DNA of 64,000 nucleotides, from assembly GCF_007558725.1 (NCBI RefSeq), contig NZ_VLPL01000003.1, forward strand, positions 558,001-622,000. The letters run 5' to 3'. Shown here piece after piece: positions 42,450-52,098 of this stretch (position 1 is its first letter; each line of letters starts with the position of its first letter). The DNA is from Fluviicola chungangensis. Its GTDB lineage: Bacteria > Bacteroidota > Bacteroidia > Flavobacteriales_D > Crocinitomicaceae. The notes under the pieces are model-generated. The model saw only the letters and a program-made list of their open reading frames with translations. It did no database searches and had not been told where the DNA came from. Position numbers and translations under genes: made by a program.

Positions 42450-44618
42450 TTAATAGTTCAATGGATAACGAATTAAATAACCATTTGCCTGCGAAACTAA
42501 CAAAATCGTCCCATCTGCTTGTCTTTGGAAAACAATTTTATTTGATCCTTCGTAGTTTTCTTTGTTTAATTCATTTCCACGTATTGTATAAATATAACAA
42601 TTATTGGCAATTCCATCGATTATCCCAACAACAGTTTTACCATTCGGTAATTTAATCAGGGAAGCGTCGTCAATGGTTGATATCGTGGAGTTAAACTGTC
42701 CGAGAATAGTCCCCGTTCCGTTAATGACATAAATGGTATTCTGCTGATTCAGGAAGAAAAGTTGTTCGTCACCGAAATGCTGGGTGCTCAGGATTGAAGA
42801 AACATTTCCTACCAACATTGCCCGGGTACCGTTTTCAGTGAGGCGGACAAACTGTTTTTTGGCCAATCCGAGAAGGCTGATCGTTCCGTTTACTTTCACC
42901 AGGTGCCACTCACCCTCACTTAAATTTTGTGATTTGATGACACGTTTGCGCTTGATGGAAATACTCGACCAATTGGAATCCGTACAAATATGTGCAATTA
43001 AATCCCCTTTTTTTCCCTGGATAACTAATTGGGAATTTCGCTGCAGGTTCCCGTTCACCCCAACTTTATAACTGGGTTTTCCGTTGGTTCCAACGCACTG
43101 GATTTGCCCGTCAGCAATAAAGGAAATATAATCCTTTCCGTTCCAGTAATATGAAAACAGGTTACTCGTAACTTCATTGCACGAAATGGGGAAACCTGCC
43201 AGGTTGTTACCGGACCTGTCAAAACCGTGGATCCCTTTTTTGGTGCTCAGGAAAATTCCGTTACCGATTAAAACAGGATTTCCGGTAGGTTCCGAATCTA
43301 AATTCTTACTCCAAAGGATTTGCTTGTTCCCGACCAGATATAGGGTGTTGGATTGTGTAATTGCCAGTAGGTAGTTGGATCCCGGAATCGGGTTTAAACT
43401 GCGTAGGTTATCGTCCAGTCGCAAGGGGTTCAATTTGGGAAGTTCTTTCGAATCGGATTCTGAAGAAGAGGCTTGTCCGTTTAACAGTTGAACGGTCGTG
43501 TGATTTGTTCCCGTCAGGCGACTTAATGTGACTTGTTGTTCCCGGTCAAAATGACGATACGATACTTTTTGCGGACTATCGTTGAACAGTTTGAATTTTA
43601 AGGTGGTGGATTGTTCCAGGGTTGCCCCGGCTTCATACGTGCCGATTATTCGATTGATGCTTTGTTGCGAATTGGAGATAAGCACGCAGTTATTGAAAAT
43701 TTCCAGGTAGACTTTTTTATCGGCTTGAAGAAAAGGAAAAGAATATCCTTTCAGAGTGGCTTGTTTTTGCTTATCGGATAAATCCACATGATCCAATTCA
43801 CTTAGAATGGCCAGCGGATCCTGTCCGGGTTTATAATCCGTAATCAAACAGCTGTCTTTTTGACTGACAATCAGTGCCAAACCGAAATCCATCCATTCGT
43901 TAAGAACAGACTTGACGGGGAATTTGGTAAGCAGGTAATTTTTTTCATAGAATGTATAAGAGTCGAAATCTGCTGGAATAAGTTCCTGGAATAACTCCTG
44001 GTCGTTGACCAAAGGCAGCGGATTGCTCCCGGTATGTGTAATGTATTTCACCTGGTGATTCGAAATGAAATAAGAGTCTTCGATTTCATATGTATTGTCT
44101 GTTGTTTTGTAAACCAATGACAAACTGCTTTTCCGGTCCAGGTATTTCCAGGAAGTAACGCTTTTTAATGCGGGTTCCCAATTTCCGTGATACAAAACAA
44201 GAAATTTTCCATGGAACTCCCCTTTCCAGTCATTGGATAGCGAGAGGTGTTTATGGGTTGAAATAGTCGAAGACAGGGAAAGCTGCTCTGCATAACTCTT
44301 TATAATTTCACTGGTCCATGGCTTGCTTCGTTCCAATAGCACCAAGTCCCGGTTCGTGGAAAAGTAGAAATGCTGAATTCGTTCCGGTTGGTTTAATAAA
44401 ATAGAGTAGAAGGGGATTTTTTGAAGAGACGAAACAATTGCGCTGTTGTAATCAATTTCCAGGGGGTTGTGTACCACGATAATGGTATCGTCTTCCTGAG
44501 AGAAGGTGTTTTCGGGAGTCGGTGGTGCACTTGCTCCTTCAACAAGCGTGAAACCTACATAACTAATCCAGCCCAGCGAGCAGATTACCAGAAAAATAAT
44601 GAGTGAACGATTGAGCAT
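42450..44618 (-). CDS. Membrane-anchored protein with C-terminal propeller-like region, unknown
   Basis: A 722-aa protein with an N-terminal membrane segment (SLIIFLVICSLGWISYVGFTL) and a large extracytoplasmic part. Residues 60-370 or so are of unknown fold and may be related to DUF3352-type proteins (weak impression). From about residue 400 short strand-rich repeats, such as YLLAITQSNTLYLVGNKQ, GIFLSTKKGIHGFDRSGN and TIYVINGTGTILGQF, look like a PQQ-type beta-propeller. No catalytic motif was seen. It forms an operon with the downstream OmpA-TSP3 protein, so an envelope function is likely. A TATTTTTG box lies at 44636-44643. Confidence 0.7.
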   Translation of the reverse strand: MLNRSLIIFLVICSLGWISYVGFTLVEGASAPPTPENTFSQEDDTIIVVHNPLEIDYNSAIVSSLQKIPFYSILLNQPERIQHFYFSTNRDLVLLERSKPWTSEIIKSYAEQLSLSSTISTHKHLSLSNDWKGEFHGKFLVLYHGNWEPALKSVTSWKYLDRKSSLSLVYKTTDNTYEIEDSYFISNHQVKYITHTGSNPLPLVNDQELFQELIPADFDSYTFYEKNYLLTKFPVKSVLNEWMDFGLALIVSQKDSCLITDYKPGQDPLAILSELDHVDLSDKQKQATLKGYSFPFLQADKKVYLEIFNNCVLISNSQQSINRIIGTYEAGATLEQSTTLKFKLFNDSPQKVSYRHFDREQQVTLSRLTGTNHTTVQLLNGQASSSESDSKELPKLNPLRLDDNLRSLNPIPGSNYLLAITQSNTLYLVGNKQILWSKNLDSEPTGNPVLIGNGIFLSTKKGIHGFDRSGNNLAGFPISCNEVTSNLFSYYWNGKDYISFIADGQIQCVGTNGKPSYKVGVNGNLQRNSQLVIQGKKGDLIAHICTDSNWSSISIKRKRVIKSQNLSEGEWHLVKVNGTISLLGLAKKQFVRLTENGTRAMLVGNVSSILSTQHFGDEQLFFLNQQNTIYVINGTGTILGQFNSTISTIDDASLIKLPNGKTVVGIIDGIANNCYIYTIRGNELNKENYEGSNKIVFQRQADGTILLVSQANGYLIRYPLNY

Positions 44619-44635
44619 AATTTCTGACTATTCAT

Positions 44636-44643
44636 CAAAAATA
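44636..44643 (-). promoter_or_regulatory. -7 box for the 722-aa protein/OmpA operon
   Basis: The minus strand reads TATTTTTG (TAnnTTTG), 18 bp before the ATG at 44618. No TTG lies at the standard 19-bp spacing. Confidence 0.5.
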
Positions 44644-44699
44644 ATGCTTCATTCGGCGCGTTTTGCATCTTTCTTGTGAAGTAGTTAACAGCAAAGTGT

Positions 44700-45308
44700 T
44701 TACTCCAGGAACAGGGATAATTGTCCTTTTCCGAGTAGGTTAAAACCCAGGCGGTGATGTGCACAGGCTCCGTGCAGTTCAATTGCTTCCCGATGAACTT
44801 TGGTTGGATATCCTTTGTTTACATTCCAATGGTAGTGAGGAAAGTCTTCATGAAGTCGTTCCATGTATTCGTCCCGGTATGTTTTTGCAAGTATAGAGGC
44901 TGCTGCAATGTTCTTGTATTTCCCGTCTCCTTTTATGATAGCCACAGAAGGAATTTCATTTGAAAGTAAGGTCTTGTTTCCATCGATAAGCAGAAGTTCA
45001 GGTCTCACTTTCAGGTCCATAGCAGCGCGATGCATACCGGTCAGAGAAGCTTTTAAAATGTTTAATTCGGCAATTTCATCCGGTTGTAAAAACTGTACGG
45101 AGAATGCAAGTGCCTCTTTTTCAATAATCGGGCGTAATAAATTCCTGCTTTTTTCGGAAATTTGTTTAGAATCGTTCAAGAGATGGTGCGAAAACCCTTT
45201 TGGAAGTATCACGGAAGCACAAACCACAGGGCCGGCCAAACAGCCTCTCCCGGCTTCATCGCAACCTGCTTCCAGCTTCGTTTCATCAAAATGGTCTAAT
45301 AATTGCAT
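44700..45308 (-). CDS. rnhB: Ribonuclease HII
   Basis: A 202-aa endonuclease that cuts RNA in RNA-DNA hybrids and removes misincorporated ribonucleotides. The catalytic D17-E18 lie in [13 protein letters not shown] and another acidic residue is D109 in LLIDGN. The C-terminal [21 protein letters not shown] segment, with HR and H-AC-HR spacing, is typical of type II enzymes. Length matches the family. It is divergent from a small exported protein gene. Confidence 0.94.
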   Translation of the reverse strand: MQLLDHFDETKLEAGCDEAGRGCLAGPVVCASVILPKGFSHHLLNDSKQISEKSRNLLRPIIEKEALAFSVQFLQPDEIAELNILKASLTGMHRAAMDLKVRPELLLIDGNKTLLSNEIPSVAIIKGDGKYKNIAAASILAKTYRDEYMERLHEDFPHYHWNVNKGYPTKVHREAIELHGACAHHRLGFNLLGKGQLSLFLE

Positions 45309-45397
45309 ACGACAAATGTTATCAAAATAATTGTATATTTATCACAAAACAACCTTTAGGTTTTTTATTACGTCTACTTATAAACTGTTATAGAATT

Positions 45398-45757
45398 ATG
45401 AAAAAGTTAATAATGATGTTCGTTTTGTCTTTGGCAAGTTCTTTTGCCTTTAGTCAAAATTCCGCTTCAATTAGTGAATCTCAATTGAAAACAGGAAAAT
45501 CAAACGGAGTATATGAATTTTCAGTTCCTGAATCCATTACCGCTGAAAAAGTGGATGCTGTAAAAGGCTATTACAAAGACTATTTCACAGTTGCTTTTAA
45601 TGAATCGACTGATGTTCTGAAGGTAACTTTGTTGAAGAATGAAGATTCGAATCTGAACGTGGTGAACCGTCTATTGGTAGCTTTGGATTTGCGCACCATT
45701 TCTGTCGGAGGGGAGAATATGACTTTCCAGGATATGAAAGACCGGTATTTGAAATAA
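45398..45757 (+). CDS. Small exported protein, possibly ferredoxin-like fold
   Basis: A 119-aa protein with a clear signal peptide (MKKLIMMFVLSLASSFAFSQ), which fixes the start at 45398. The mature part reads as strand-helix-strand-strand-helix-strand: GVYEFSVP, AEKVDAVKGYYKDY, FTVAFNE, VLKVTLLK, NVVNRLLVALDL, RTISVGG. This is the same pattern as in the 117-aa proteins at 28769 and 36216, though identity is low. It has no cysteine. Two terminators follow, and it appears monocistronic. Function unknown. Confidence 0.75.
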   Translation: MKKLIMMFVLSLASSFAFSQNSASISESQLKTGKSNGVYEFSVPESITAEKVDAVKGYYKDYFTVAFNESTDVLKVTLLKNEDSNLNVVNRLLVALDLRTISVGGENMTFQDMKDRYLK

Positions 45758-45822
45758 GAGTGAGCATTGATAGAAAGCAACACGTTAACACGGTTTTAAA
45801 AGATATATCAATTCATAAATTG

Positions 45823-45856
45823 AATCCCGATTTGCATGGCAGGTCGGGATTTTTTG
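45823..45856 (+). terminator. Terminator after the small exported gene
   Basis: AATCCCGA (45823-45830) and TCGGGATT (45844-45851) form an 8-bp stem followed by a T run (45850-45855). Confidence 0.75.
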
Positions 45857-45913
45857 ATTGTATAAAAGCTGCTTTCCATCACATGAGGTGATAACCGGCT
45901 GTTCCGGATAAAC

Positions 45914-45941
45914 AAACGCCCCGACGTATGCCGGGGCGTTT
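45914..45941 (-). terminator. Terminator of the T9SS type A gene
   Basis: AAACGCCCCG (45914-45923) and CGGGGCGTTT (45932-45941) form a 10-bp GC-rich stem with an 8-nt loop, 23 bp past the stop of the minus-strand gene. T-rich sequence flanks both sides. Confidence 0.75.
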
Positions 45942-45963
45942 TTATGCTCGCTACCTCCGGTTG

Positions 45964-48330
45964 TTATTTGACTAACTGAACTTTGAAAATTTGTTCACCA
46001 GTCGTTACAATCAGCAGGTAATGACCTTTTGCCAATTGACTTGTTTCAACGGTTCCGATGTTGTTATTTATCTTGCTCTCCAAAATCAGTCGCCCTGAAT
46101 TATCAATTAATTGGATGTGTCCGATGGATTGCTTTGTCGATTTTATCTGTATGAAATCGGTCATCGGATTCGGATAAACCATTACACCGAATTGTGCCAG
46201 TTCGTTGATTCCAAGAGAAGAGAAATCGATGATAACAGAATCGGTTATTTCGCAGCCATTTGCATCTGTAATAGTCACAAAGTATGTACCCGGAAGTGTA
46301 TTCGTTATTGAATTCAATGTGCTGCCGTTACTCCAAAGATAAGTATATGGAGCTGTTCCGCCTGCAGGAGAAACGGTTGCGCTTCCATCCGGACAGGTAC
46401 TGCATGTACTGCTTGCAGATGAGGCATTTGCCATTATTGGAGTTGGGTCTGTTAAACTGCCTGAAATAGTTGTGGTGCAACTGTTTGCGTCTGTAACTGT
46501 TGCAGTGTAAGTCCCCGCAGGAGCCGATAACACGGTTGAATCCCCCGGAATATTCCAGCTAACGGTATAAGGTGCCTGGCCATTTTGAATAGCAATTTCT
46601 ATTTCTCCCGAATCACCGATACACAATGGATTTGTTGAAGACAAGATTGTGGCATCCGGAACCGAGGTTGTAGTAATCTCCACCGAATCAATGAATGAAC
46701 AATCCGTATTTGAAATCGTATAGGTATAAAAGCCTGCATTTAAACCTGTAATAACTGTATTGGTAGAGGAATCTTCCCATTCTACGGAATATCCGGGATC
46801 TAAAGTTACAGTCGCATCACCATTCGGAAGCCCACAGGTTGAGTTTGTTGAATCGGATAAGACTCCTCCGATTTCACCGAAACACACATCAAATTGAGGC
46901 CTGATATAAAATGCTTTTCCAAAGCTTGGCCCGAAAGTTTCCACGGGTACAAAGTTCGGCCCGTTCCCTGCCCATTGAACAAAGACAGTATTGTTTTGAA
47001 AGACGGCAGATGTTTGCGCAAGAGCCAATGTGGAGTCAAATTCAATCTGAATAAATCCGTATTTACCGGGAGCAAGTGTCAGCGGTCCTCCGTGTATTGG
47101 AAGGGTGTACATTCGTGCACTGTCATCAATGTAAAGCAAGGTGTCAGTGGATGCGAAAATCGTTGTAGGAACTCCGCTGGCATTCGTATTGAAAATAGCA
47201 GTAGCCAATTGTTTACCGGCATATCCCCGGTTGAAATAAACGTTTACACCGGATACTGAAGTGGTGTTTTCAATATTAAAAACCTGGCCGAGGTAACCAA
47301 CGTATCCTGCGCCAATCCCTAGTTGACCTACAATAACTCCGTTATCGCGCGCCATTTCCGGGTCAGCAACGGTGAGAGACTGAGCAGAAAGAACGGTGTC
47401 GTTTAAGTTGGCCACATCTGCTTCAGTTGCAATTGGAAAATATTTGAAACTGTAAGTCCCATTGGTTGTAGGAAAATAGTTTTCTGTAAATGTGGCAGAA
47501 GCACCCGGTGCGAGCGTTGGAATTGTGCTGCTTGTGAGGGTTGTTAATAGTACGCCATCCTTGATGACCTGGCATCCCAAAGCGACATTTGAACAAGCAA
47601 GCTGGCCATAATTCGCAATAACCCCTTCCAGTTTAAAGTTCTGAGAAGTTGTTAACTGATCAGCAGGAGCTTTTGTGTAAGGATTTTCTGTTGTTGCAGT
47701 GACTGAAAGGTCATAGTTACTAACGACACGTAATTCGATGTCATCAATTACCAGAATGAATTTATCATTCGAATTGTTTCTGAAACCGATGTAAACCGTT
47801 TGGCCGGTATATGCATTTAACGGAACGGAATGACTGGTCCATGATGAACTTTCGGATGCCGTAGAGAAAATAACCGTTGAGGCACTCACTTGATTTCCAA
47901 GAACTCCAGTTCCTCCTCCCGGAGTATTCGGAGCGGTCATGATTCTTACTTCGTAGCCGTCAGGATAGGTTGCATCATAAGCTTTTGCATTCCAAAAAAG
48001 GAGGGTGTTTGCCTGTATTGTTAATGCAGGTGTCCACATAAAGTCATCAGCAGCTCCAACCGGAGAATAAAAGGAGGTGCTGAATGCTACAGAATCGGCA
48101 ACATTCGATCCGAAGTCTTCTCTTCGTTCCCAAGCTTCGTTTATATATGCTACCTGGGCATCAGGTGTTCTGTTGTCAACGTTTCTCAGTAAAAAACCGG
48201 GGGCAAAGGTGTAAGTACCTGCACCACCCGCAGTTGAGCCTGGAATTCCGTCGAAATCTTCCAGGTAATAGGTTTGTGAAAACCCGATGAAGCTCAAAAG
48301 TGAAGCAATGAATAGGATGTGTTTTTTCAT
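45964..48330 (-). CDS. T9SS type A secreted protein with SprB-like repeats
   Basis: A 788-aa secreted protein; the start at 48330 gives the signal peptide MKKHILFIASLLSFIGFSQ. Residues 20-210 or so form a choice-of-anchor/jelly-roll domain (YYLEDFDGIPGSTAGG to DKFILVIDDIELRVV), a fold common in surface proteins that bind other proteins or glycans. CARDB-like and Ig-like domains follow (about 215-500). Several short SprB-type repeats (GDSGEIEIAIQNGQAPYTVSW, then TATVTDANSCTTTISG) occupy about 500-690. The last 80 residues are a type A sorting domain (VMVYPNPMTDFIQIK to EQIFKVQLVK). It is probably a surface adhesin or structural protein; no enzyme motif was seen. Confidence 0.82.
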   Translation of the reverse strand: MKKHILFIASLLSFIGFSQTYYLEDFDGIPGSTAGGAGTYTFAPGFLLRNVDNRTPDAQVAYINEAWERREDFGSNVADSVAFSTSFYSPVGAADDFMWTPALTIQANTLLFWNAKAYDATYPDGYEVRIMTAPNTPGGGTGVLGNQVSASTVIFSTASESSSWTSHSVPLNAYTGQTVYIGFRNNSNDKFILVIDDIELRVVSNYDLSVTATTENPYTKAPADQLTTSQNFKLEGVIANYGQLACSNVALGCQVIKDGVLLTTLTSSTIPTLAPGASATFTENYFPTTNGTYSFKYFPIATEADVANLNDTVLSAQSLTVADPEMARDNGVIVGQLGIGAGYVGYLGQVFNIENTTSVSGVNVYFNRGYAGKQLATAIFNTNASGVPTTIFASTDTLLYIDDSARMYTLPIHGGPLTLAPGKYGFIQIEFDSTLALAQTSAVFQNNTVFVQWAGNGPNFVPVETFGPSFGKAFYIRPQFDVCFGEIGGVLSDSTNSTCGLPNGDATVTLDPGYSVEWEDSSTNTVITGLNAGFYTYTISNTDCSFIDSVEITTTSVPDATILSSTNPLCIGDSGEIEIAIQNGQAPYTVSWNIPGDSTVLSAPAGTYTATVTDANSCTTTISGSLTDPTPIMANASSASSTCSTCPDGSATVSPAGGTAPYTYLWSNGSTLNSITNTLPGTYFVTITDANGCEITDSVIIDFSSLGINELAQFGVMVYPNPMTDFIQIKSTKQSIGHIQLIDNSGRLILESKINNNIGTVETSQLAKGHYLLIVTTGEQIFKVQLVK

Positions 48331-48402
48331 AATAATTAAGTAATAGTGTACGAAGGTATTCATTATTAGCCATTAGAAAAAATCAAGTGACCTGATCAGA
48401 TC

Positions 48403-48438
48403 AAAAAAAGCCATTCGTTATTTAACGAATGGCTTTTA
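48403..48438 (-). terminator. Terminator after the acyl-CoA dehydrogenase gene
   Basis: AAAAGCCATTCGTT and AACGAATGGCTTTT form a 14-bp stem around a short ATTT loop, and the minus strand ends in seven T. It lies 31 bp past the stop of the gene at 48469. Confidence 0.85.
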
Positions 48439-48468
48439 TTTCATGCAGTGCCAGTTGGAAATAAGGAA

Positions 48469-50247
48469 CTACAACGTATAGGCATTTTTGTCAATCAAAT
48501 AGTTCGCAATGGCTTGCCGTTCGTTTTTCGGATTGATCGGATCGATTTTGGTGAATCGTTTGACTCCCGTAACCATCATCCGTGATTCATCTCCTTCTGC
48601 AAAACTGTAAATAGCATCCTTAGCCGCTTTGTCGATCAATTCCGCCACGTCATAGAAATAAGTTTTGACAATGGAAATCGGAATTGCAGCGGCAGCTTCA
48701 CCTTGTTTTTCGATCAATTTTTCTACACGCAACAATACCGATTCGGCCTGATAAATCCAAATAGCTATGTCAGCAATGTTCATGAGTACTTCTTGTTCCT
48801 TCGACATGGTTTGCATCAGTTTCTGAACCGCTGAACCAGCAACCATCAGGATGGTTTTTTTGAATCCGGAAAGTGCCTGACGCTGCGCGGCCAAAGGATG
48901 TGATCCCAATTCCGTCATTTCAGGAATACTCATTAACTCGGAGGCCACTTTCATCGCCGGTCCCATTAAATCCAGTTCCCCTTTCATGGCGCGGCGCAAT
49001 ACCATGTCGACGATCAATAAACGGTTGATTTCATTTGTTCCTTCAAAAATCCGGTTGATCCGTGAATCGCGGTATGCTCTTTCAACGGAGGATTCCGCGG
49101 AATATCCCATTCCACCGAAAATTTGAACTCCTTCATCGGCAACATAATCCAAACATTCAGATCCGGCCACTTTCAGGATCGCACATTCTGGAGCAAATTG
49201 CTCAATTCCTTTTAAGGTAGCAGGTCCTTTTTCCATTCCACCGGCTACGTATGCCTGAATGGCATCATCGATGTTTTGTCCGGCGCGGTAAATGGCAGAT
49301 TCAGCTACATATGCTCTGATGGCTTGTTCTGCAAGTTTGTAACGGATTGCTCCGTATTTTGAGATGTGTCTGCCAAATTGCTCGCGTTCATTGGCGTAGC
49401 GAATGGAGTCGGTAATGGTTTGTTTTGCTCCACCCAATACTCCTGCAGCCAATTTAATGCGGCCGATGTTTAGAATATTCAGGGCGATCTTAAAACCATT
49501 TTCGCGTTCAGAAAGCATGTTTTCAACGGGTACTTTCACATTGTTGAAAAATACCTGGCGTGTTGATGATCCTTTGATTCCCATTTTCTTTTCTTCCGGG
49601 TTTAAACTGATTCCTTCCGAATCTGCTTCTACCAAAAATGCCGACAGGTTTTTGTCATCGTCGATTTTAGCAAAAACAGTGAAAAAATTTGCGAATCCTC
49701 CATTGGTAATCCACATTTTTTGCCCGTTCAATACATAGTGTTTCCCATCCGGTGAAAGAACCGCTTTCGTTTTCCCTGAATTGGCATCTGATCCGGCACT
49801 TGGTTCAGTCAAACAATAAGCAGCTTTCCATTCTCCGCTTGCCAGTTTCGGAATGTATTTTGCTTTTTGTTCTGCATTTCCGTAATACAATAACGGCAAG
49901 GTGCCGATTCCGGTGTGTGCACCGTAAGCTACGGAGAAGGAATGACCTTTACCAAGGTGTTCGGTTGCCAGAAGGGATGTTTTAAAGTCGACACCCATTC
50001 CCCCCAGATCTTCCGGTACGGATAAACCGAGCATGCCCAATTCTCCTGCTTTTTGGAGCAAAGATGGCATCAATCCTTCTTCCATCTTATCAATCCGGTC
50101 CAAAAGCGGTGTAATTTCCTGTTCAATAAAATCATCACAAGTCTGGGCAATCATGCGTTGCTCTTCCGACCATTCTTCCGGGGTGAATATTTCTTGATTG
50201 GTAACATCGCGGATAATGAATTCTCCGCCTTTGATAGCTTGTGACAT
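48469..50247 (-). CDS. Acyl-CoA dehydrogenase
   Basis: A 592-aa flavoenzyme that oxidises acyl-CoA to enoyl-CoA in fatty-acid or branched-chain breakdown. Recognisable blocks: LPLLYYGNAEQKAKYIPKLA, YCLTEPSAGSDANSG (FAD/substrate region), MWITNGGFANFFTVFAK, and GVQIFGGMGYSAESSVERAYRD followed by IFEGTNEINRLLI, whose Glu is the likely catalytic base. It is longer than the 380-aa classical enzymes, with an extra C-terminal domain of about 170 residues, like VLCAD-type proteins of Bacteroidota. The TATTTTAG box around 50290 may be its promoter. No beta-oxidation partner genes are adjacent. Confidence 0.9.
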   Translation of the reverse strand: MSQAIKGGEFIIRDVTNQEIFTPEEWSEEQRMIAQTCDDFIEQEITPLLDRIDKMEEGLMPSLLQKAGELGMLGLSVPEDLGGMGVDFKTSLLATEHLGKGHSFSVAYGAHTGIGTLPLLYYGNAEQKAKYIPKLASGEWKAAYCLTEPSAGSDANSGKTKAVLSPDGKHYVLNGQKMWITNGGFANFFTVFAKIDDDKNLSAFLVEADSEGISLNPEEKKMGIKGSSTRQVFFNNVKVPVENMLSERENGFKIALNILNIGRIKLAAGVLGGAKQTITDSIRYANEREQFGRHISKYGAIRYKLAEQAIRAYVAESAIYRAGQNIDDAIQAYVAGGMEKGPATLKGIEQFAPECAILKVAGSECLDYVADEGVQIFGGMGYSAESSVERAYRDSRINRIFEGTNEINRLLIVDMVLRRAMKGELDLMGPAMKVASELMSIPEMTELGSHPLAAQRQALSGFKKTILMVAGSAVQKLMQTMSKEQEVLMNIADIAIWIYQAESVLLRVEKLIEKQGEAAAAIPISIVKTYFYDVAELIDKAAKDAIYSFAEGDESRMMVTGVKRFTKIDPINPKNERQAIANYLIDKNAYTL

Positions 50248-50598
50248 AATTTTATATTGTTTTAAGTTTCATTTTTCCTTGGGTCTAAAATAGAAAATAA
50301 ATTAATACTATGCAAGCATAACAATGTTTTTATTTTATATAAAATGCAATCCCAACTATTCCGTCCCCGTTGTTGTTTAGTTGAACTAAAAGTTCCACAG
50401 AAATTGGAAGCTTAAAAGACACAAGACCTAAACGAAGGGAACCTGTTTAATTGATATGTCTGTTAATTTACGGGAATTTAGCATAAAAACAGCAGTTTAC
50501 TCATTGTAATGCAACGAACGATAAATTTACTAAAAACTTAGTCCCGGTTGTCACCCGGGTAAGAAAAAATGGACTACATTTGACCATAGTAAACTGCT
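50248..50598. other. Divergent control region of acyl-CoA dehydrogenase and histidine kinase
   Basis: A 351-bp gene-free stretch, AT-rich on the left. A TACATTTG -7 box (50575-50582) serves the kinase. Just upstream lies an interrupted palindrome: CTTA-GT-CCCGG (50537-50547) and CCGGG-TAAG (50555-50563). No reading frame or RNA structure of note was seen in the rest. Confidence 0.5.
50575..50582 (+). promoter_or_regulatory. -7 box of the histidine kinase gene
   Basis: TACATTTG matches TAnnTTTG and ends 16 bp before the ATG at 50599. The nearest TTG (50548-50550) is 24 bp upstream and sits inside the palindrome loop. Confidence 0.55.
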
Positions 50599-52098
50599 AT
50601 GGCACAACAAGATATTCTTTCTACATTGCGTAAGCTCATCTCGGGAATGGATGAGAGTCTGGTTATTTTTGACCAAAACGGGAAGATTCTTCATGCATCA
50701 TTTGAACTGGAAAAATTGCTGAATAAAGAATCTATTGTCGGGACCACCATTTTTGAACATTTGACTTACGAACATGAGCGAATAGAGCATTTTCTGAGTG
50801 ACCTGAATACATCACGGTACATGGATTTACAAGTGGTCCTAAAGCGAGCAGGAGGTGTTTTTTCTGCTCGGATGCGCATGGCAGCGTGGAAAGTCGATGA
50901 AAAAGATTACCTGGTACTCGGCAGTTTAGTTGATGCGACACACATTGAACGCAGAAGGAGGGATTTACTGCGTAAAACCTTAACAATCGAATTGCTTTCG
51001 AAGTCTAAGAAAATCCGGAGTGGGAAACTTCACGACGCAATTTATGAAATCCTTGAGATGTCTTCCAAAGCGGCTGGAGTGACCCGTGTCAATGCCTGGC
51101 TTTTCGATGATTCTCATGAGCATATTGAGTGCATTGGAAATTACGATACACGTGTGGGGAAAATGATCCCCCAGGAATCGCTGCCGGTTATTGAAATGCC
51201 TACTTATTTTATGCTTTTTGAAACCGAGAAGATCATATTGGCAACCAATGCTCAAACTTCGCCGTATACTTCTGAACTGAATGATGCCTACCTGGTGCCC
51301 AACGGGATTGTTTCGATCATGGATATTCCACTGCGTTCCGAAGGAAGCATTATTGGAGTGATCTGCTTTGAACAAGTCAAACAAACCAGGGTCTGGTCTT
51401 TAAATGATCAAAAGTTCGGTTTGATTGCAGCACAAATGGTTTCACTGGCTGTTGAAACATATAAAAGAAAGGTTGCCCAGCATGAATTGGAGGCTGCACT
51501 GAGACAGCAAAAACGCCTGTTGATTGAAACGAATCATCGAATAGTGAATAATTTAAAAATCACGGCCAGCTTGTTGAATATCCAGGTTAGCAAGGCTAGG
51601 GATTCCTATCATAAGAATCTGATGCTGGATTCGGTAAACCGGGTACAAAGTATCCTGAGTTTGCATGAAATGCTGACTGAGAATTCGAAAAATTTGCGGA
51701 TCTCATTGAATCAGTATGTCAACCGTCTGGTCCAGAGTTTGCGCGAAAGTCTTTCCTTCCCTCAGAAGCAATTGCAATTATTAACCAGTATTGACAGTTG
51801 CGAGGTGAAAAGTTCCCTTGCCATGTCGATCGGGGTTATCATTAATGAAGCGGTTTTGAACTCCTATAAGCATGCATTCGGAGAAAATGAAATCGGTGTG
51901 ATCCGCATCGATTTTCAAATGAAGGGCCCTAAAGGCGTGCTGGAGATTTCAGATAACGGAAAAGGAATCAAGGAAAACCGGGAATTAGCCGGAAGTGGTA
52001 TTGAGATTATTCGCGGAATGGTTGAGCACCTGAATGGCAATTTAGATATAGATGGCACAAATGGGATGAAAATCTGCGTTTCGTTTTCCCTACGCTAA
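50599..52098 (+). CDS. PAS-GAF sensor histidine kinase (HisKA_2 type)
   Basis: A 499-aa soluble sensor kinase without membrane segments. An N-terminal PAS domain (residues 10-120, DESLVIFDQNGKILHASFE), a GAF domain (about 150-295) and a HisKA_2 dimerisation domain with phospho-acceptor H313 in NHRIVNNLKITASLLNIQ. The C-terminal ATPase domain has an N box (INEAVLNSYKHAF), a G1 box (ISDNGKGI) and a G2 box (GSGIEII). HisKA_2 kinases often act in general stress or light signalling with separate response regulators. None is adjacent, so it is an orphan. Its 3' end overlaps the convergent GNAT gene by 9 bp. Confidence 0.9.
   Translation: MAQQDILSTLRKLISGMDESLVIFDQNGKILHASFELEKLLNKESIVGTTIFEHLTYEHERIEHFLSDLNTSRYMDLQVVLKRAGGVFSARMRMAAWKVDEKDYLVLGSLVDATHIERRRRDLLRKTLTIELLSKSKKIRSGKLHDAIYEILEMSSKAAGVTRVNAWLFDDSHEHIECIGNYDTRVGKMIPQESLPVIEMPTYFMLFETEKIILATNAQTSPYTSELNDAYLVPNGIVSIMDIPLRSEGSIIGVICFEQVKQTRVWSLNDQKFGLIAAQMVSLAVETYKRKVAQHELEAALRQQKRLLIETNHRIVNNLKITASLLNIQVSKARDSYHKNLMLDSVNRVQSILSLHEMLTENSKNLRISLNQYVNRLVQSLRESLSFPQKQLQLLTSIDSCEVKSSLAMSIGVIINEAVLNSYKHAFGENEIGVIRIDFQMKGPKGVLEISDNGKGIKENRELAGSGIEIIRGMVEHLNGNLDIDGTNGMKICVSFSLR

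Noticed and set aside
45200-45397. N-terminal extension of the small exported protein at 45398
   Set aside because: It overlaps the rnhB coding start on the other strand, and the signal peptide begins at 45398.
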